64,000 nucleotides of DNA from Brachionus manjavacas (Eukaryota; Rotifera; Eurotatoria; Ploima; Brachionidae). This document shows positions 23,401 to 36,800 of the stretch, piece after piece (the first letter of the stretch is position 1; each line of letters starts with the position of its first letter). The notes beneath the pieces are model-generated. The model was not told where the DNA came from, did no database searches, and worked only from the letters and a program-made list of their open reading frames with translations. The stretch spans positions 496,001-560,000 of the forward strand of contig JAHQIY010000025.1 in NCBI GenBank assembly GCA_019054805.1, in the 5' to 3' direction. The position numbers were made by a program, and so were the translations under genes.

Positions 23401-26400
23401 GAAAAATTTCTGGTTAAATAAATCATTATTCAATTACCAAATCAAGGAAATATAAGAAAAATGTTGCTGATGCTTAAAATTAGGAAATTTTTTGGAATTC
23501 CATTAGAAAATTAAAGAAATCAGAATCTTTTTGCTCCATTTTTATACTTGAAAAGATTTGAAAATAAAACTTTTTTAAAATTTCGTAAGCCGATATAAAA
23601 ATTTCTTTCTTAATTAATTTAGATCTAGATAAAATATCTCGTAATATAGAATGACAAATATGGAAAGAAATTTCTCTTGAAAAGAATTATTTTTGAAAAA
23701 TTTCTGGTTAAATAAATCATTATTCAATTACCAAATCAAGGAAATATAAGAAAAATGTTGCTGATGCTTAAAATAAAGAAATTTTTTGAATTCAATTTGT
23801 AAATTAAAGATCTCAGAATCTTTTTGCTCGATATTTATACTTGAAACGATTAAGAAGTAACATTTTATTCAGATTTCTTAATCCGAAAAAAAAATTTTGT
23901 TTTTCCTTGTTTAAATCTAGAAAAAATATCTCGTAATAAAGAATGACAAAAATGGAAAGAAATTTCTCTTGAAAAGAATTATATTTGAAAAATAACTGGA
24001 GAAATAGAATATTATTCAATTACCACATCAAGGAAATAAGAGAAAAATCTTGCTGATGCTTAAAATAAGGAAATTTTTTGAATTCCATTTGAAAATTAAA
24101 GAAATCAGAATCTTTTTGCTCGATTTTTATACTTGAAAAGATTTGAAAATAAAACTTTATTCAAATTTCGTAAGCCGATATAAAAATTTCTTTCTTAATT
24201 AATTTAGATCTAGATAAAATATCTCGTAATATAGAATGACAAAAATGGAAAGAAATTTCTCTTGAAAAGATTTATATTTGAAAAATAACTGTTGAAATAG
24301 AATATTATTCGATAACCAAATCAAGGAAATAAAGGAAAAATGTTGCTGATGCTTAAAATAAAGAAATTTTTTGAATTCAATTTGAAAATTAAAGATATCA
24401 GAATCTTTTTGCTCGATATTTATACTTGAAAAGATTTGAAAATAAAACTTTATTAAAATTTCGAAATCCGATATAAAAATTTTGTTCTTAATTGTTTAAG
24501 ATCTAGATAAAATATCTCGTAATAAAGAATGACAAAAATGGAAAGAAATTTCTCTTGAAAAGATTTATATTTGAAAAATATCTGGAGAAATAAAACATTA
24601 TTCAATTACCAAATCAAGGAAATAAAAGAAAAATGTTGCTGATGCTTAATTTTAGGGAAATTTTTTGAATTTAATTTGAAAAATAAAGAAATCAGAATCT
24701 TTTTGCTCGATTTTTATACTTGAAAAGATTTGAAAATAAAACTTTATTCAAATTTCGTAATCCGAAAAATAAATTTTGTTTTTCCTTGTTTAAATCTAGA
24801 AAAAATATCTCGTAATAAAGAATGACAAAAATGGAAAGAAATTTCTCTTGAAAAGATTTATATTTGAAAAATAACTGGAGAAATAGAATATTATTCAATT
24901 ACCACATCAAGGAAATAAGAGAAAAATCTTGCTGATGCTTAAAATAAGGAAATTTTTTGAATTCCATTTGAAAATTAAAGAAATCAGAATCTTTTTGCTC
25001 GATTTTTATACTTGAAAAGATTTGAAAATAAAACTTTTTTAAAATTTCGTAAGCCGATATAAAAATTTCTTTCTTAATTAATTTAGATCTAGATAAAATA
25101 TCTCGTAATATAGAATGACAAATATGGAAAGAAATTTCTCTTGAAAAGAATTATTTTTGAAAAATTTCTGTTGAAATAGAATATTATTCGATAACCAAAT
25201 CAAGGAAATAAAAGAAAAATGTTGCTGATGCTTAATATTAGGAAATTTTTTGAATTCAATTTGAAAATTAAAGAAATCAGAATCTTTTTGCTCGATATTT
25301 ATACTTGAAAAGATTTGAAAATAAAAGTTTATTAAAATTTCGAAATCCGATATAAAAATTTTGTTCTTAATTGTTTAAGATCTAGATAAAATATCTCGTA
25401 ATATAGAATGACAAATATGGAAAGAAATTTCTCTTGAAAAGAATTATTTTTGAAAAATTTTTGGTTAAATAAATCATTATTCAATTACCAAATCAAGGAA
25501 ATATAAGAAAAATGTTGCTGATGCTTAAAATTAGGAAATTTTTTGAATTTAATTTGAAAAATAAAGAAATCAGAATCTTTTTGCTCTATATTTATACTTG
25601 AAATGATTAAGAAGTAACATTTTATTCAAATTTCGTAATCCGAAAAAAAAATTTTGTTTTTCCTTGTTTAAATCTAGAAAAAATATCTCGTAATAAAGAA
25701 TGACAAAAATGGAAAGAAATTTCTCTTGAAAAGAATTATATTTGAAAAATAACTGGAGAAATAGAATATTATTCAATTACCACATCAAGGAAATAAGAGA
25801 GAAAATCTTGCTGATGCTTAAAATAAGGAAATTTTTTGAATTCCATTTGAAAATTAAAGATATCAGAATCTTTTTGCTCGATTTTTATACTTGAAAAGAT
25901 TTGAAAATAAAACTTTATTCAAATTTCGTAAGCCGATATAAAAATTTCTTTCTTAATTAATTTAGATCTAGATAAAATATCTCGTAATATAGAATGACAA
26001 ATATGGAAAGAAATTTCTCTTGAAAAGAATTATTTTTGAAAAATTTTTGGTTAAATAAATCATTATTCAATTACCAAATCAAGGAAATAAAAGATAAATG
26101 TTGCTGATGCTTAATTTTAGGGAAATTTTTTGAATTTAATTTGAAAAATAAAGAAATCAGAATCTTTTTGCTCTATATTTATACTTGAAATGATTAAGAA
26201 GTAACATTTTATTCAAATTTCGTAATCCGAAAAAAAAATTTTGTTTTTCCTTGTTTAAATCTAGAAAAAATATCTCGTAATAAAGAATGACAAAAATGGA
26301 AAGAAATTTCTCTTGAAAAGAATTATATTTGAAAAATATCTGGAGAAATAAAACATTATTCAATTACCAAATCAAGGAAATATAAGAAAAATGTTGCTGA

Positions 26401-29400
26401 TGCTAAAAATTAGGAAATTTTTTGGAATTCAATTCGAAAATTAAAGAAATCAGAATCTTTTTGCTCGATATTTATACTTGAAAAGATTTGAAAATAAAAC
26501 TTTATTAAAATTTCGTAATCCGATATAAAAATTTTGTTCTTAATTGTTTTAGATCTAGATAAAATATCTCGTAATAAAGAATGACAAAAATGGAAAGAAA
26601 TTTCTCTTGAAAAGATTTATATTTGAAAAATTTCTGTTGAAATAGAATATTATTCGATAACCAAATCAAGGAAATAAGAGAAAAAGCTTGCTGATGCTTA
26701 AAATAAGGAAATTTTTTGAATTCCATTTGAAAATTAAAGAAATCAGAATCTTTTTGCTCGATTTTTATACTTGAAAAGATTTGAAAATAAAACTTTATTA
26801 AAATTTCGTAATCCGATATAAAAATTTTGTTCTTAATTGTTTAAGATCTAGATAAAATATCTCGTAATAAAGAATGACTAAAATGGAAAGAAATTTCTCT
26901 TGAAAAGATTTATTTTTGAAAAATTTCTGGAGAAATAGAATATTATTCAATTACCACATCAAGGAAATAAGAGAAAAATCTTGCTGATGCTTAAAATAAG
27001 GAAATTTTTTGAATTCCATTTGAAAATTAAAGAAATCAGAATCTTTTTGCTCGATTTTTATACTTGAAAAGATTTGAAAATAAAAGTTTATTAAAATTTC
27101 GAAATCCGATATAAAAATTTTGTTCTTAATTGTTTAAATCGAGAAAAAATATCTCGTAATAAAGAATGACAAAAATGGAAAGAAATTTCTCTTGAAAAGA
27201 TTTATATTTGAAAAATTTCTGTTGAAATAGAATATTATTCGATAACCAAATCAAGGAAATATAAGAAAAATGTTGCTGATGCTTAAAATTAGGAAATTTT
27301 TTGGAATTCCATTAGAAAATTAAAGAAATCAGAATCTTTTTGCTCCATTTTTATACTTGAAAAGATTTGAAAATAAAACTTTTTTAAAATTTCGTAAGCC
27401 GATATAAAAATTTCTTTCTTAATTAATTTAGATCTAGATAAAATATCTCGTAATATAGAATGACAAATATGGAAAGAAATTTCTCTTGAAAAGAATTATT
27501 TTTGAAAAATATCTGGAGAAATAAAACATTATTCAATTACCAAATCAAGGAAATAAAAGAAAAATGTTGCTGATGCTTAATTTTAGGGAAATTTTTTGAA
27601 TTTTATTTGAAAAATAAAGAAATCAGAATCTTTTTGCTCTATATTTATACTTGAAAAGATTTGAAAATAAAACTTTATTAAAATTTCGTAATCCGATATA
27701 AAAATTTTGTTCTTAATTGTTTAAGATCTAGATAAAATATCTCGTAATAAAGAATGACTAAAATGGAAAGAAATTTCTCTTGAAAAGATTTATATTTGAA
27801 AAATAACTGGAGAAATAGAATATTATTCAATTACCACATCAAGGAAATAAGAGAAAAATCTTGCTGATGCTTAAAATAAGGAAATTTTTTGAATTCCATT
27901 TGAAAATTAAAGAAATCAGAATCTTTTTGCTCGATTTTTATACTTGAAAAGATTTGAAAATAAAACTTTATTAAAATTTCGTAATCCGATATAAAAATTT
28001 TGTTCTTAATTGTTTAAGATCTAGATAAAATATCTCGTAATAAAGAATGACTAAAATGGAAAGAAATTTCTCTTGAAAAGATTTATATTTGAAAAATTTC
28101 TGTTGAAATAGAATATTATTCGATAACCAAATCAAGGAAATAAGAGAAAAATCTTGCTGATGCTTAAAATAAGGAAATTTTTTGAATTCCATTAGAAAAT
28201 TAAAGAAATCAGAATCTTTTTGCTCGATTTTTATACTTGAAAAGATTTGAAAATAAAAGTTTATTAAAATTTCGTAATCCGATATAAAAATTTTGTTCTT
28301 AATTGCTTTAGATCTAGATAAAATATCTCGTAATAAAGAATGACAAAAATGGAAAGAAATTTCTCTTGAAAAGATTTATATTTGAAAAATTTCTGTTGAA
28401 ATAGAATATTATTCGATAACCAAATCAAGGAAATAAAGGAAAAATGTTGCTGATGCTTAAAATAAAGAAATTTTTTGAATTCCATTTGAAAATTAAAGAA
28501 ATCAGAATCTTTTTGCTCGATTTTTATACTTGAAAAGATTTGAAAATAAAACTTTATTAAAATTTCGTAATCCGATATAAAAATTTTGTTCTTAATTGTT
28601 TAAGATCTAGATAAAATATCTCGTAATAAAGAATGACTAAAATGGAAAGAAATTTCTCTTGAAAAGATTTATTTTTGAAAAATTTCTGGAGAAATAGAAT
28701 ATTATTCAATTACCACATCAAGGAAATAAGAGAAAAAGCTTGCTGATGCTTAAAATAAGGAAATTTTTTGAATTCCATTTGAAAATTAAAGAAATCAGAA
28801 TCTTTTTGCTCGATTTTTATACTTGAAAAGATTTGAAAATAAAACTTTATTAAAATTTCGTAATCTGAATAAAAAATTTTGTTCTTAATTGTTTAAATCG
28901 AGAAAAAATATCTCGTAATAAAGAATGACAAAAATGGAAAGAAATTTCTCTTGAAAAGATTTATTTTTGAAAAATTTCTGGTTAAATAAATCATTATTCA
29001 ATTACCAAATCAAGGAAATATAAGAAAAATGTTGCTGATGCTTAAAATTAGGAAATTTTTTGGAATTCCATTAGAAAATTAAAGAAATCAGAATCTTTTT
29101 GCTCCATTTTTATACTTGAAATGATTTGAAAATAAAAGTTTATTAAAATTTCGTAATCCGATATAAAAATTTTGTTCTTAATTAATTTAGATCTAGATAA
29201 AATATCTCGTAATATAGAATGACAAATATGGAAAGAAATTTCTCTTGAAAAGAATTATTTTTGAAAAATATCTGGAGAAATAAAACATTATTCAATTACC
29301 AAATCAAGGAAATAAAAGAAAAATGTTGCTGATGCTTAATTTTAGGGAAATTTTTTGAATTTAATTTGAAAAATAAAGAAATCAGAATCTTTTTGCTCTA

Positions 29401-32400
29401 TATTTATACTTGAAAAGATTTGAAAATAAAACTTTATTAAAATTTCGTAATCCGAAAAAAAAATTTTGTTCTTAATTGTTTAAATCGAGAAAAAATATCT
29501 CGTAATAAAGAATGACAAAAATGGAAAGAAATTTCTCTTGAAAAGATTTATATTTGAAAAATAACTGGAGAAATAGAATATTATTCAATTACCACATCAA
29601 GGAAATAATAGAAAAATCTTGCTGATGCTTAAAATAAGGAAATTTTTTGAATTCCATTTGAAAATTAAAGAAATCAGAATCTTTTTGCTCGATTTTTATA
29701 CTTGAAAAGATTTGAAAATAAAAGTTTATTAGAATTTCGAAATCCGATATAAAAATTTTGTTCTTAATTGTTTAAATCGAGAAAAAATATCTCGTAATAA
29801 AGAATGACAAAAATGGAAAGAAATTTCTCTTGAAAAGATTTATATTTGAAAAATTTCTGTTGAAATAGAATATTATTCGATAACCAAATCAAGGAAATAA
29901 GAGAAAAAGCTTGCTGATGCTTAAAATAAGGAAATTTTTTGAATTCCATTTGAAAATTAAAGAAATCAGAATCTTTTTGCTCGATTTTTATACTTGAAAA
30001 GATTTGAAAATAAAACTTTATTAAAATTTCGTAATCCGATATAAAAATTTTGTTCTTAATTGTTTTAGATCTAGATAAAATATCTCGTAATAAAGAATGA
30101 CAAAAATGGAAAGAAATTTCTCTTGAAAAGAATTATTTTTGAAAAATATCTGGAGAAATAAAACATTATTCAATTACCAAATCAAGGAAATATAAGAAAA
30201 ATGTTGCTGATGCTTAAAATTAGGAAATTTTTTGGAATTCCATTAGAAAATTAAAGAAATCAGAATCTTTTTGCTCCATATTTATACTTGAAAAGATTTG
30301 AAAATAAAAGTTTATTAAAATTTCGAAATCCGATACAAAAATTTTGTTCTTAATTGTTTAAGATCTAGATAAAATATCTCGTAATAAAGAATGACAAATA
30401 TGGAAAGAAATTTCTCTTGAAAAGATTTATATTTGAAAAATATCTGGAGAAATAGAATATTATTCAATTACCACATCAAGGAAATAAGAGAAAAATCTTG
30501 CTGATGCTTAAAATAAGGAAATTTTTTGAATTCCATTTGAAAATTAAAGAAATCAGAATCTTTTTGCTCGATTTTTATACTTGAAAAGATTTGAAAATAA
30601 AAGTTTATTAAAATTTCGAAATCCGATATAAAAATTTTGTTCTTAATTGTTTAAGATCTAGATAAAATATCTCGTAATAAAGAATGACAAAAATGGAAAG
30701 AAATTTCTCTTGAAAAGATTTATTTTTGAAAAATATCTGGAGAAATAAAACATTATTCAATTACCACATCAAGGAAATAAGAGAAAAATCTTGCTGATGC
30801 TTAAAATAAGGAAATTTTTTGAATTCCATTTGAAAATTAAAGAAATCAGAATCTTTTTGCTCGATTTTTATACTTGAAAAGATTTGAAAATAAAACTTTA
30901 TTAAAATTTCGTAATCCGATATAAAAATTTTGTTCTTAATTGTTTTAGATCTAGATAAAATATCTCGTAATAAAGAATGACAAAAATGGAAAGAAATTTC
31001 TCTTGAAAAGATTTATTTTTGAAAAATATCTGGAGAAATAGAATATTATTCAATTACCACATCAAGGAAATAAGAGAAAAATCTTGCTGATGCTTAAAAT
31101 AAGGAAATTTTTTGAATTCCATTTGAAAATTAAAGAAATCAGAATCTCTTTGCTCGATTTTTATACTTGAAAAGATTTGAAAATAAAACTTTATTAAAAT
31201 TTCGTAATCTGAATAAAAAATTTTGTTCTTAATTGTTTAAGATCTAGATAAAATATCTCGTAATAAAGAATGACAAAAATGGAAAGAAATTTCTCTTGAA
31301 AAGATTTATATTTGAAAAATATCTGGAGAAATAAAACATTATTCAATTACCAAATCAAGGAAATATAAGAAAAATGTTGCTGATGCTTAAAATTAGGAAA
31401 TTTTTTGGAATTCAATTTGAAAATTAAAGAAATCAGAATCTTTTTGCTCGATCATTATACGAGAAATGATTTGAAAATAAAATTTTATTCAAATTTCGTA
31501 ATCCGATATAAAAATTTTGTTCTTAATTGTTTTAGATCTAGATAAAATATCTCGTAATAAAGAATGAAAAAAATGGAAAGAAATTTCTCTTGAAAAGAAT
31601 TATTTTTGAAAAATATCTGGAGAAATAAAACATTATTCAATTACCAAATCAAGGAAATAAAAGATAAATGTTGCTGATGCTTAATTTTAGGGAAATTTTT
31701 TGAATTTAATTTGAAAAATAAAGAAATCAGAATCTTTTTGCTCTATATTTATACTTGAAATGATTAAGAAGTAACATTTTATTCAAATTTCGTAATCCGA
31801 AAAAAAAATGGAAAGAAATTTCTCTTGAAAAGATTTATTTTTGAAAAATTTCTGGAGAAATAGAATATTATTCAATTACCACATCAAGGAAATAAGAGAA
31901 AAATCTTGCTGATGCTTAAAATAAGGAAATTTTTTGAATTCCATTTGAAAATTTAAGAAATCAGAATCTTTTTGCTCGATTTTTATACTTGAAAAGATTT
32001 GAATATAAAAGTTTATTAAAATTTCGTAATCCGATATAAAAATTTTGTTCTTTAATTGTTTTAGATCTAGAAAAAATATCTCGTAATAAAGAATGACAAA
32101 AATGGAAAGAAATTTCTCTTGAAAAGATTTATATTTGAAAAATTTCTGGAGAAATAGAATATTATTCGATAACCAAATCAAGGAAATAAGAGAAAAAGCT
32201 TGCTGATGCTTAAAATAAGGAAATTTTTTGAATTCCATTTGAAAATTAAAGAAATCAGAATCTTTTTGCTCGATTTTTATACTTGAAAAGATTTGAAAAT
32301 AAAACTTTATTAAAATTTCGTAATCCGATATAAAAATTTTGTTCTTAATTGTTTTAGATCTAGATAAAATATCTCGTAATAAAGAATGACAAAAATGGAA

Positions 32401-33800
32401 AGAAATTTCTCTTGAAAAGATTTATATTTGAAAAATTTCTGGAGAAATAGAATATTATTCGATAACCAAATCAAGGAAATAAAGGAAAAATGTTGCTGAT
32501 GCTTAAAATAAAGAAATTTTTTGAATTCAATTTGAAAATTAAAGAAATCAGAATCTTTTTGCTCGATTTTTATACTTGAAAAGATTTGAAAATAAAACTT
32601 AATTAAAATTTCGTAATCCGATATAAAAATTTTGTTCTTAATTGTTTTAGATCTAGAAAAAATATCGCGTAATAAAGAATGACAAAAATGGAAAGAAATT
32701 TCTCTTGAAAAGAATTATATTTGAAAAATAACTGGAGAAATAAATTATTATTCAATTACCAAATCAAGGAAATATAAGAAAAATGTTGCTGATGCTTAAA
32801 ATTAGGAAATTTTTTGGAATTCAATTTGAAAATTAAAGAAATCAGAATCTTTTTGCTCGATTTTTATACTTGAAAAGATTTGAAAATAAAACTTTTTATT
32901 AAAATTTCGTAATCCGAAAAAAATTTTGTTCTTAATTGCTTTAGATCTAGATAAAATATCTCGTAATAAAGAATGACAAAAATGGAAAGAAATTTCTCTT
33001 GAAAAGATTTATATTTGAAAAATTTCTGGAGAAATAGAATATTATTCAATTACCAAATCAAGGAAATAACAGAAAAATCTTGCTGATGCTTAAAATAAAG
33101 AAATTTTTTGAATTCCATTTGAAAATTAAAGAAATCAGAATCTTTTTGCTCGATTTTTATACTTGAAAAGATTTGAAAATAAAACTTTATTAAAATTTCG
33201 TAATCCGATATAAAAATTTTGTTCTTAATTGTTTTAGATCTAGATAAAATATCTCGTAATAAAGAATAACAAAAATAGAAAGAAATTTCTCTTGAAAAGA
33301 TTTATATTTGAAAAATTTCTGGTCAAATAAAACATTATTCAATTACCAAATCAAGGAAATATAAGAAAAATGTTGCTGATGCTTAAAATTAGGAAATTTT
33401 TTGGAATTCCATTTGAAAATTAAAGAAATCAGAATCTTTTTGCTCGATTTTTATACTTGAAAAGATTTGAAAATAAAACTTTATTAAAATTTCGTAATCC
33501 GATATAAAAATTTTGTTCTTAATTGTTTTAGATCTAGATAAAATATCTCGTAATAAAGAATGACTAAAATGGAAAGAAATTTCTCTTGAAAAGATTTATT
33601 TTTGAAAAATTTCTGGAGAAATAGAATATTATTCGATAACCAAATCAAGGAAATAAAGGAAAAATGTTGCTGATGCTTAAAATAAAGAAATTTTTTGAAT
33701 TCAATTTGAAAATTAAAGAAATCAGAATCTTTTTGCTCGATTTTTATACTTGAAAAGATTTGAAAATAAAACTTTATTCAAATTTCGTAATCAGATGTAA
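11430..33800. repeat. Satellite subtype B (central monomers)
   Basis: Most monomers carry gttgctgatgctta, ttctcttgaaaag and a tagataaaatatctcgtaat variant. A sub-variant with aaacccttttcgctcgat recurs (near 11800, 15020, 17370, 19130, 21475, 22060, 22350 and 23230). The minus-strand translations of monomers 12680/14146, 16782/20882 and 12973/18539 are identical within each pair, showing block duplication at offsets of 5, 14 and 19 monomers. Confidence 0.7.
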
Positions 33801-36800
33801 AAATTTTGTTCTTCCTTGTATAGATCTAGATAAAATATCTCGTAATATAGAATGACAAATATAGAAAAAAATTTCTCTTGAAAAGATTTATTTTTGAAAA
33901 ATTTCTGGAGAAATAGAACATTATTCGATTACCAAATAAAGGAAATATAAGAAAAATGTTGCTGATGCTTAAAATTAGGAAATTTTTTGAATTCCATTTT
34001 AAAATTAAAGAAATCAGAATCTTTTTGCTCGATCTTTATACTTGAAAAGATTTGAAAATAAAATTATATTCAAATTTCGTAATCCGATAAAAAAATTTTG
34101 TTATTAATTGTTTTAGATTTTGATAAAAAATCTCGTAAAATAGAATGACAAAAATGGAAAAAAATTTCTCTTGAAAAGATTTATTTTTGAAAAATTTCTG
34201 GAGAAATAGAACATTATTCGATTACCAAATAAAGGAAATAAAGGAAAAATGTTACTGATGCTTAAAATGAGGAAATTTTTTGAATTCCATTTGAAAATTA
34301 AAGAAATCAGAATCTTTTTGCTCGATTTTTATACTTGAAAAGATTTGAAAATAAAATTATTATTCAAATTTCGTAATCCGATATAAAAATTTTGTTCTTT
34401 AATTGTTTTAAATCTAGATAAAATATCTCCTAATATAGAATGACAAAAATGGAAAGAAATTTCTCTTGTAATGATTTATTTTTGAAGAATTTCTGGAGAA
34501 ATAGAACATTATTCGATTGCCAAATCAAGGAAATAAAGGAAAAATGTTTGCTGATGCTTAAAATGAGGAAATTTTTTGAATTCCATTTGAAAATTAAAGA
34601 AATCAGAATCTTTTTGCTCGATCATTATACTTGAAAAGATTTGAAAATAAAACTTTATTCAAATTTCGTAATCCGATATAAAAATTTTGTTCTTAATTGT
34701 TTTAGATCTAGATAAAATATCACGTAATAAAGAATGACAAAAATGGAAAGAAATTTCTCTTGAAAAGATTTATTTTTGAAAAATTTCTGGAGAAATAGAA
34801 TATTATTCAATTACCAAATAAAGGAAATAAAGAAAAATGATACTGATGCTTAAAATGAAGGAAATTTTTTGAATTCCATTTGAAAATTAAAGAAATCAGA
34901 ATCTTTTTGCTCGATCTTTATACTTGAAAAGATTTGAAAATAAAATTATATTCAAATTTCGTAATCCGATAAAAAAATTGTGTTATTAATTGTTTTAGAT
35001 TTAGATAAAAAATCTCGTAATAAACAATGACAAAAATGGAAAAAATTAATCTTGAAAAGACTTATTTTAGAAAAAATTTCTGGAGAAATAAATCATTATT
35101 CAATTACCAAATCAAGGAAATATAAGAAAAATGTTGCTGATGCTTAAAATAAAGAAATTTTTTGAATTCAATTTGTAAATTAAAGATCTCAGAATCTTTT
35201 TGCTCGATATTTATACTTGAAAAGATTTGAAAATAAAACTTTATTAAAATTTCGTAATCCGAAAAAAAAATTTTGTTCTTAATTGTTTAAATCGAGATAA
35301 AATATCTCGTAATATAGAATGACAAATATGGAAAAAAATTTCTCTTGAAAAGATTTATTTTTGAAAAATTTCTGGAGAAATAGAACATTATTCGATTGCC
35401 AAATCAAGGAAATAAAGGAAAAATGTTACTGATGCTTAAAATGAGGAAATTTTTTGAATTCCATTTTAAAATTAAAGAAATCTAAATCTTTTTGCTCGAT
35501 CTTTATACAAGATAAGATTTGAAAATAAAATTATATTCAAATTTCGTAATCCGATAAAAAAATTTTGTTCTTTAATTGTTTTAGATCTAAATAAAAAATC
35601 TCGTAATATAGAATGACAAAAATGGAAAAAAATTTCTCTTGAAAAGATTTATTTTTGAAAAAATTTCTGGAGAAATAGAACATTATTCGATTGCCAAATC
35701 AAGGAAATAAAGGAAAAATGTTACTGATGATTAAAATGAGGAAATTTATTGAATTCCATTTTAAAATTAAAGAAATCTAAATCTCTTTGCTCGATCATTA
35801 TACGAGAAATGATTTGAAAATAAAATTTTATTCAAATTTCGTAATCAGATGTAAAAATTTTGTTTTCCTTGTTTAAATCTAGATAAAATATCTCCTAATA
35901 TAGAATGACAAAAATGGAAAGAAATTTCTCTTGTAATGATTTATTTTTGAAGAATTTCTGGAGAAATAGAACATTATTCGATTGCCAAATCAAGGAAATA
36001 AAGGAAAAATGTTTGCTGATGCTTAAAATGAGGAAATTTTTTGAATTCCATTTTAAAATTAAAGAAATCTTAATCTTTTTGCTCGATCTTTATACAAGAT
36101 AAGATTTGAAAATAAAATTATATTCATATTTCGTAATCCGATAAAAAAATTTTGTTCTTTAATTGTTTTAGATCTAAATAAAATATCTCGTAATATAGAA
36201 TGACAAAAATGGAAAGAAATTTCTCTTGAAAAGATTTATTTTTGAAAAAATTTCTGGAGAAATAGAACATTATTCAATTGCCAAATCAAGGAAATAAGAG
36301 AAAAATCTTGCTGATGCTTAAAATAAGGAAATTTTTTGAATTCCATTTGAAAATTAAAGAAATCAGAATCTCTTTGCTCGATCATTATACTTGAAAAGAT
36401 TTGAAAATAAAACTTTATTCAAATTTCGTAATCCGATGTAAAAATTTTGTTCTTAATTGTATAGATCTAGATAAAATATCTCGTAATATAGAATGACAAA
36501 TATAGAAAAAAATTTCTCTTGAAAAGATTTATTTTTGAAAAATTTCTGGAGAAATAGAACATTATTCGATTACCAAATAAAGGAAATAAAGGAAAAATGT
36601 TACTGATGCTTAAAATGAGGAAATTTTTTGAATTCCATTTTAAAATTAAAGAAATCTAAATCTTTTTGCTCGATCTTTATACTTGAAAAGATTTGAAAAT
36701 AAAATTATATTCATATTTCGTAATCCGATAAAAAAATTTTGTTCTTTAATTGTTTTAGATCTAAATAAAAAATCTCGTAATATAGAATGACAAAAATGGA

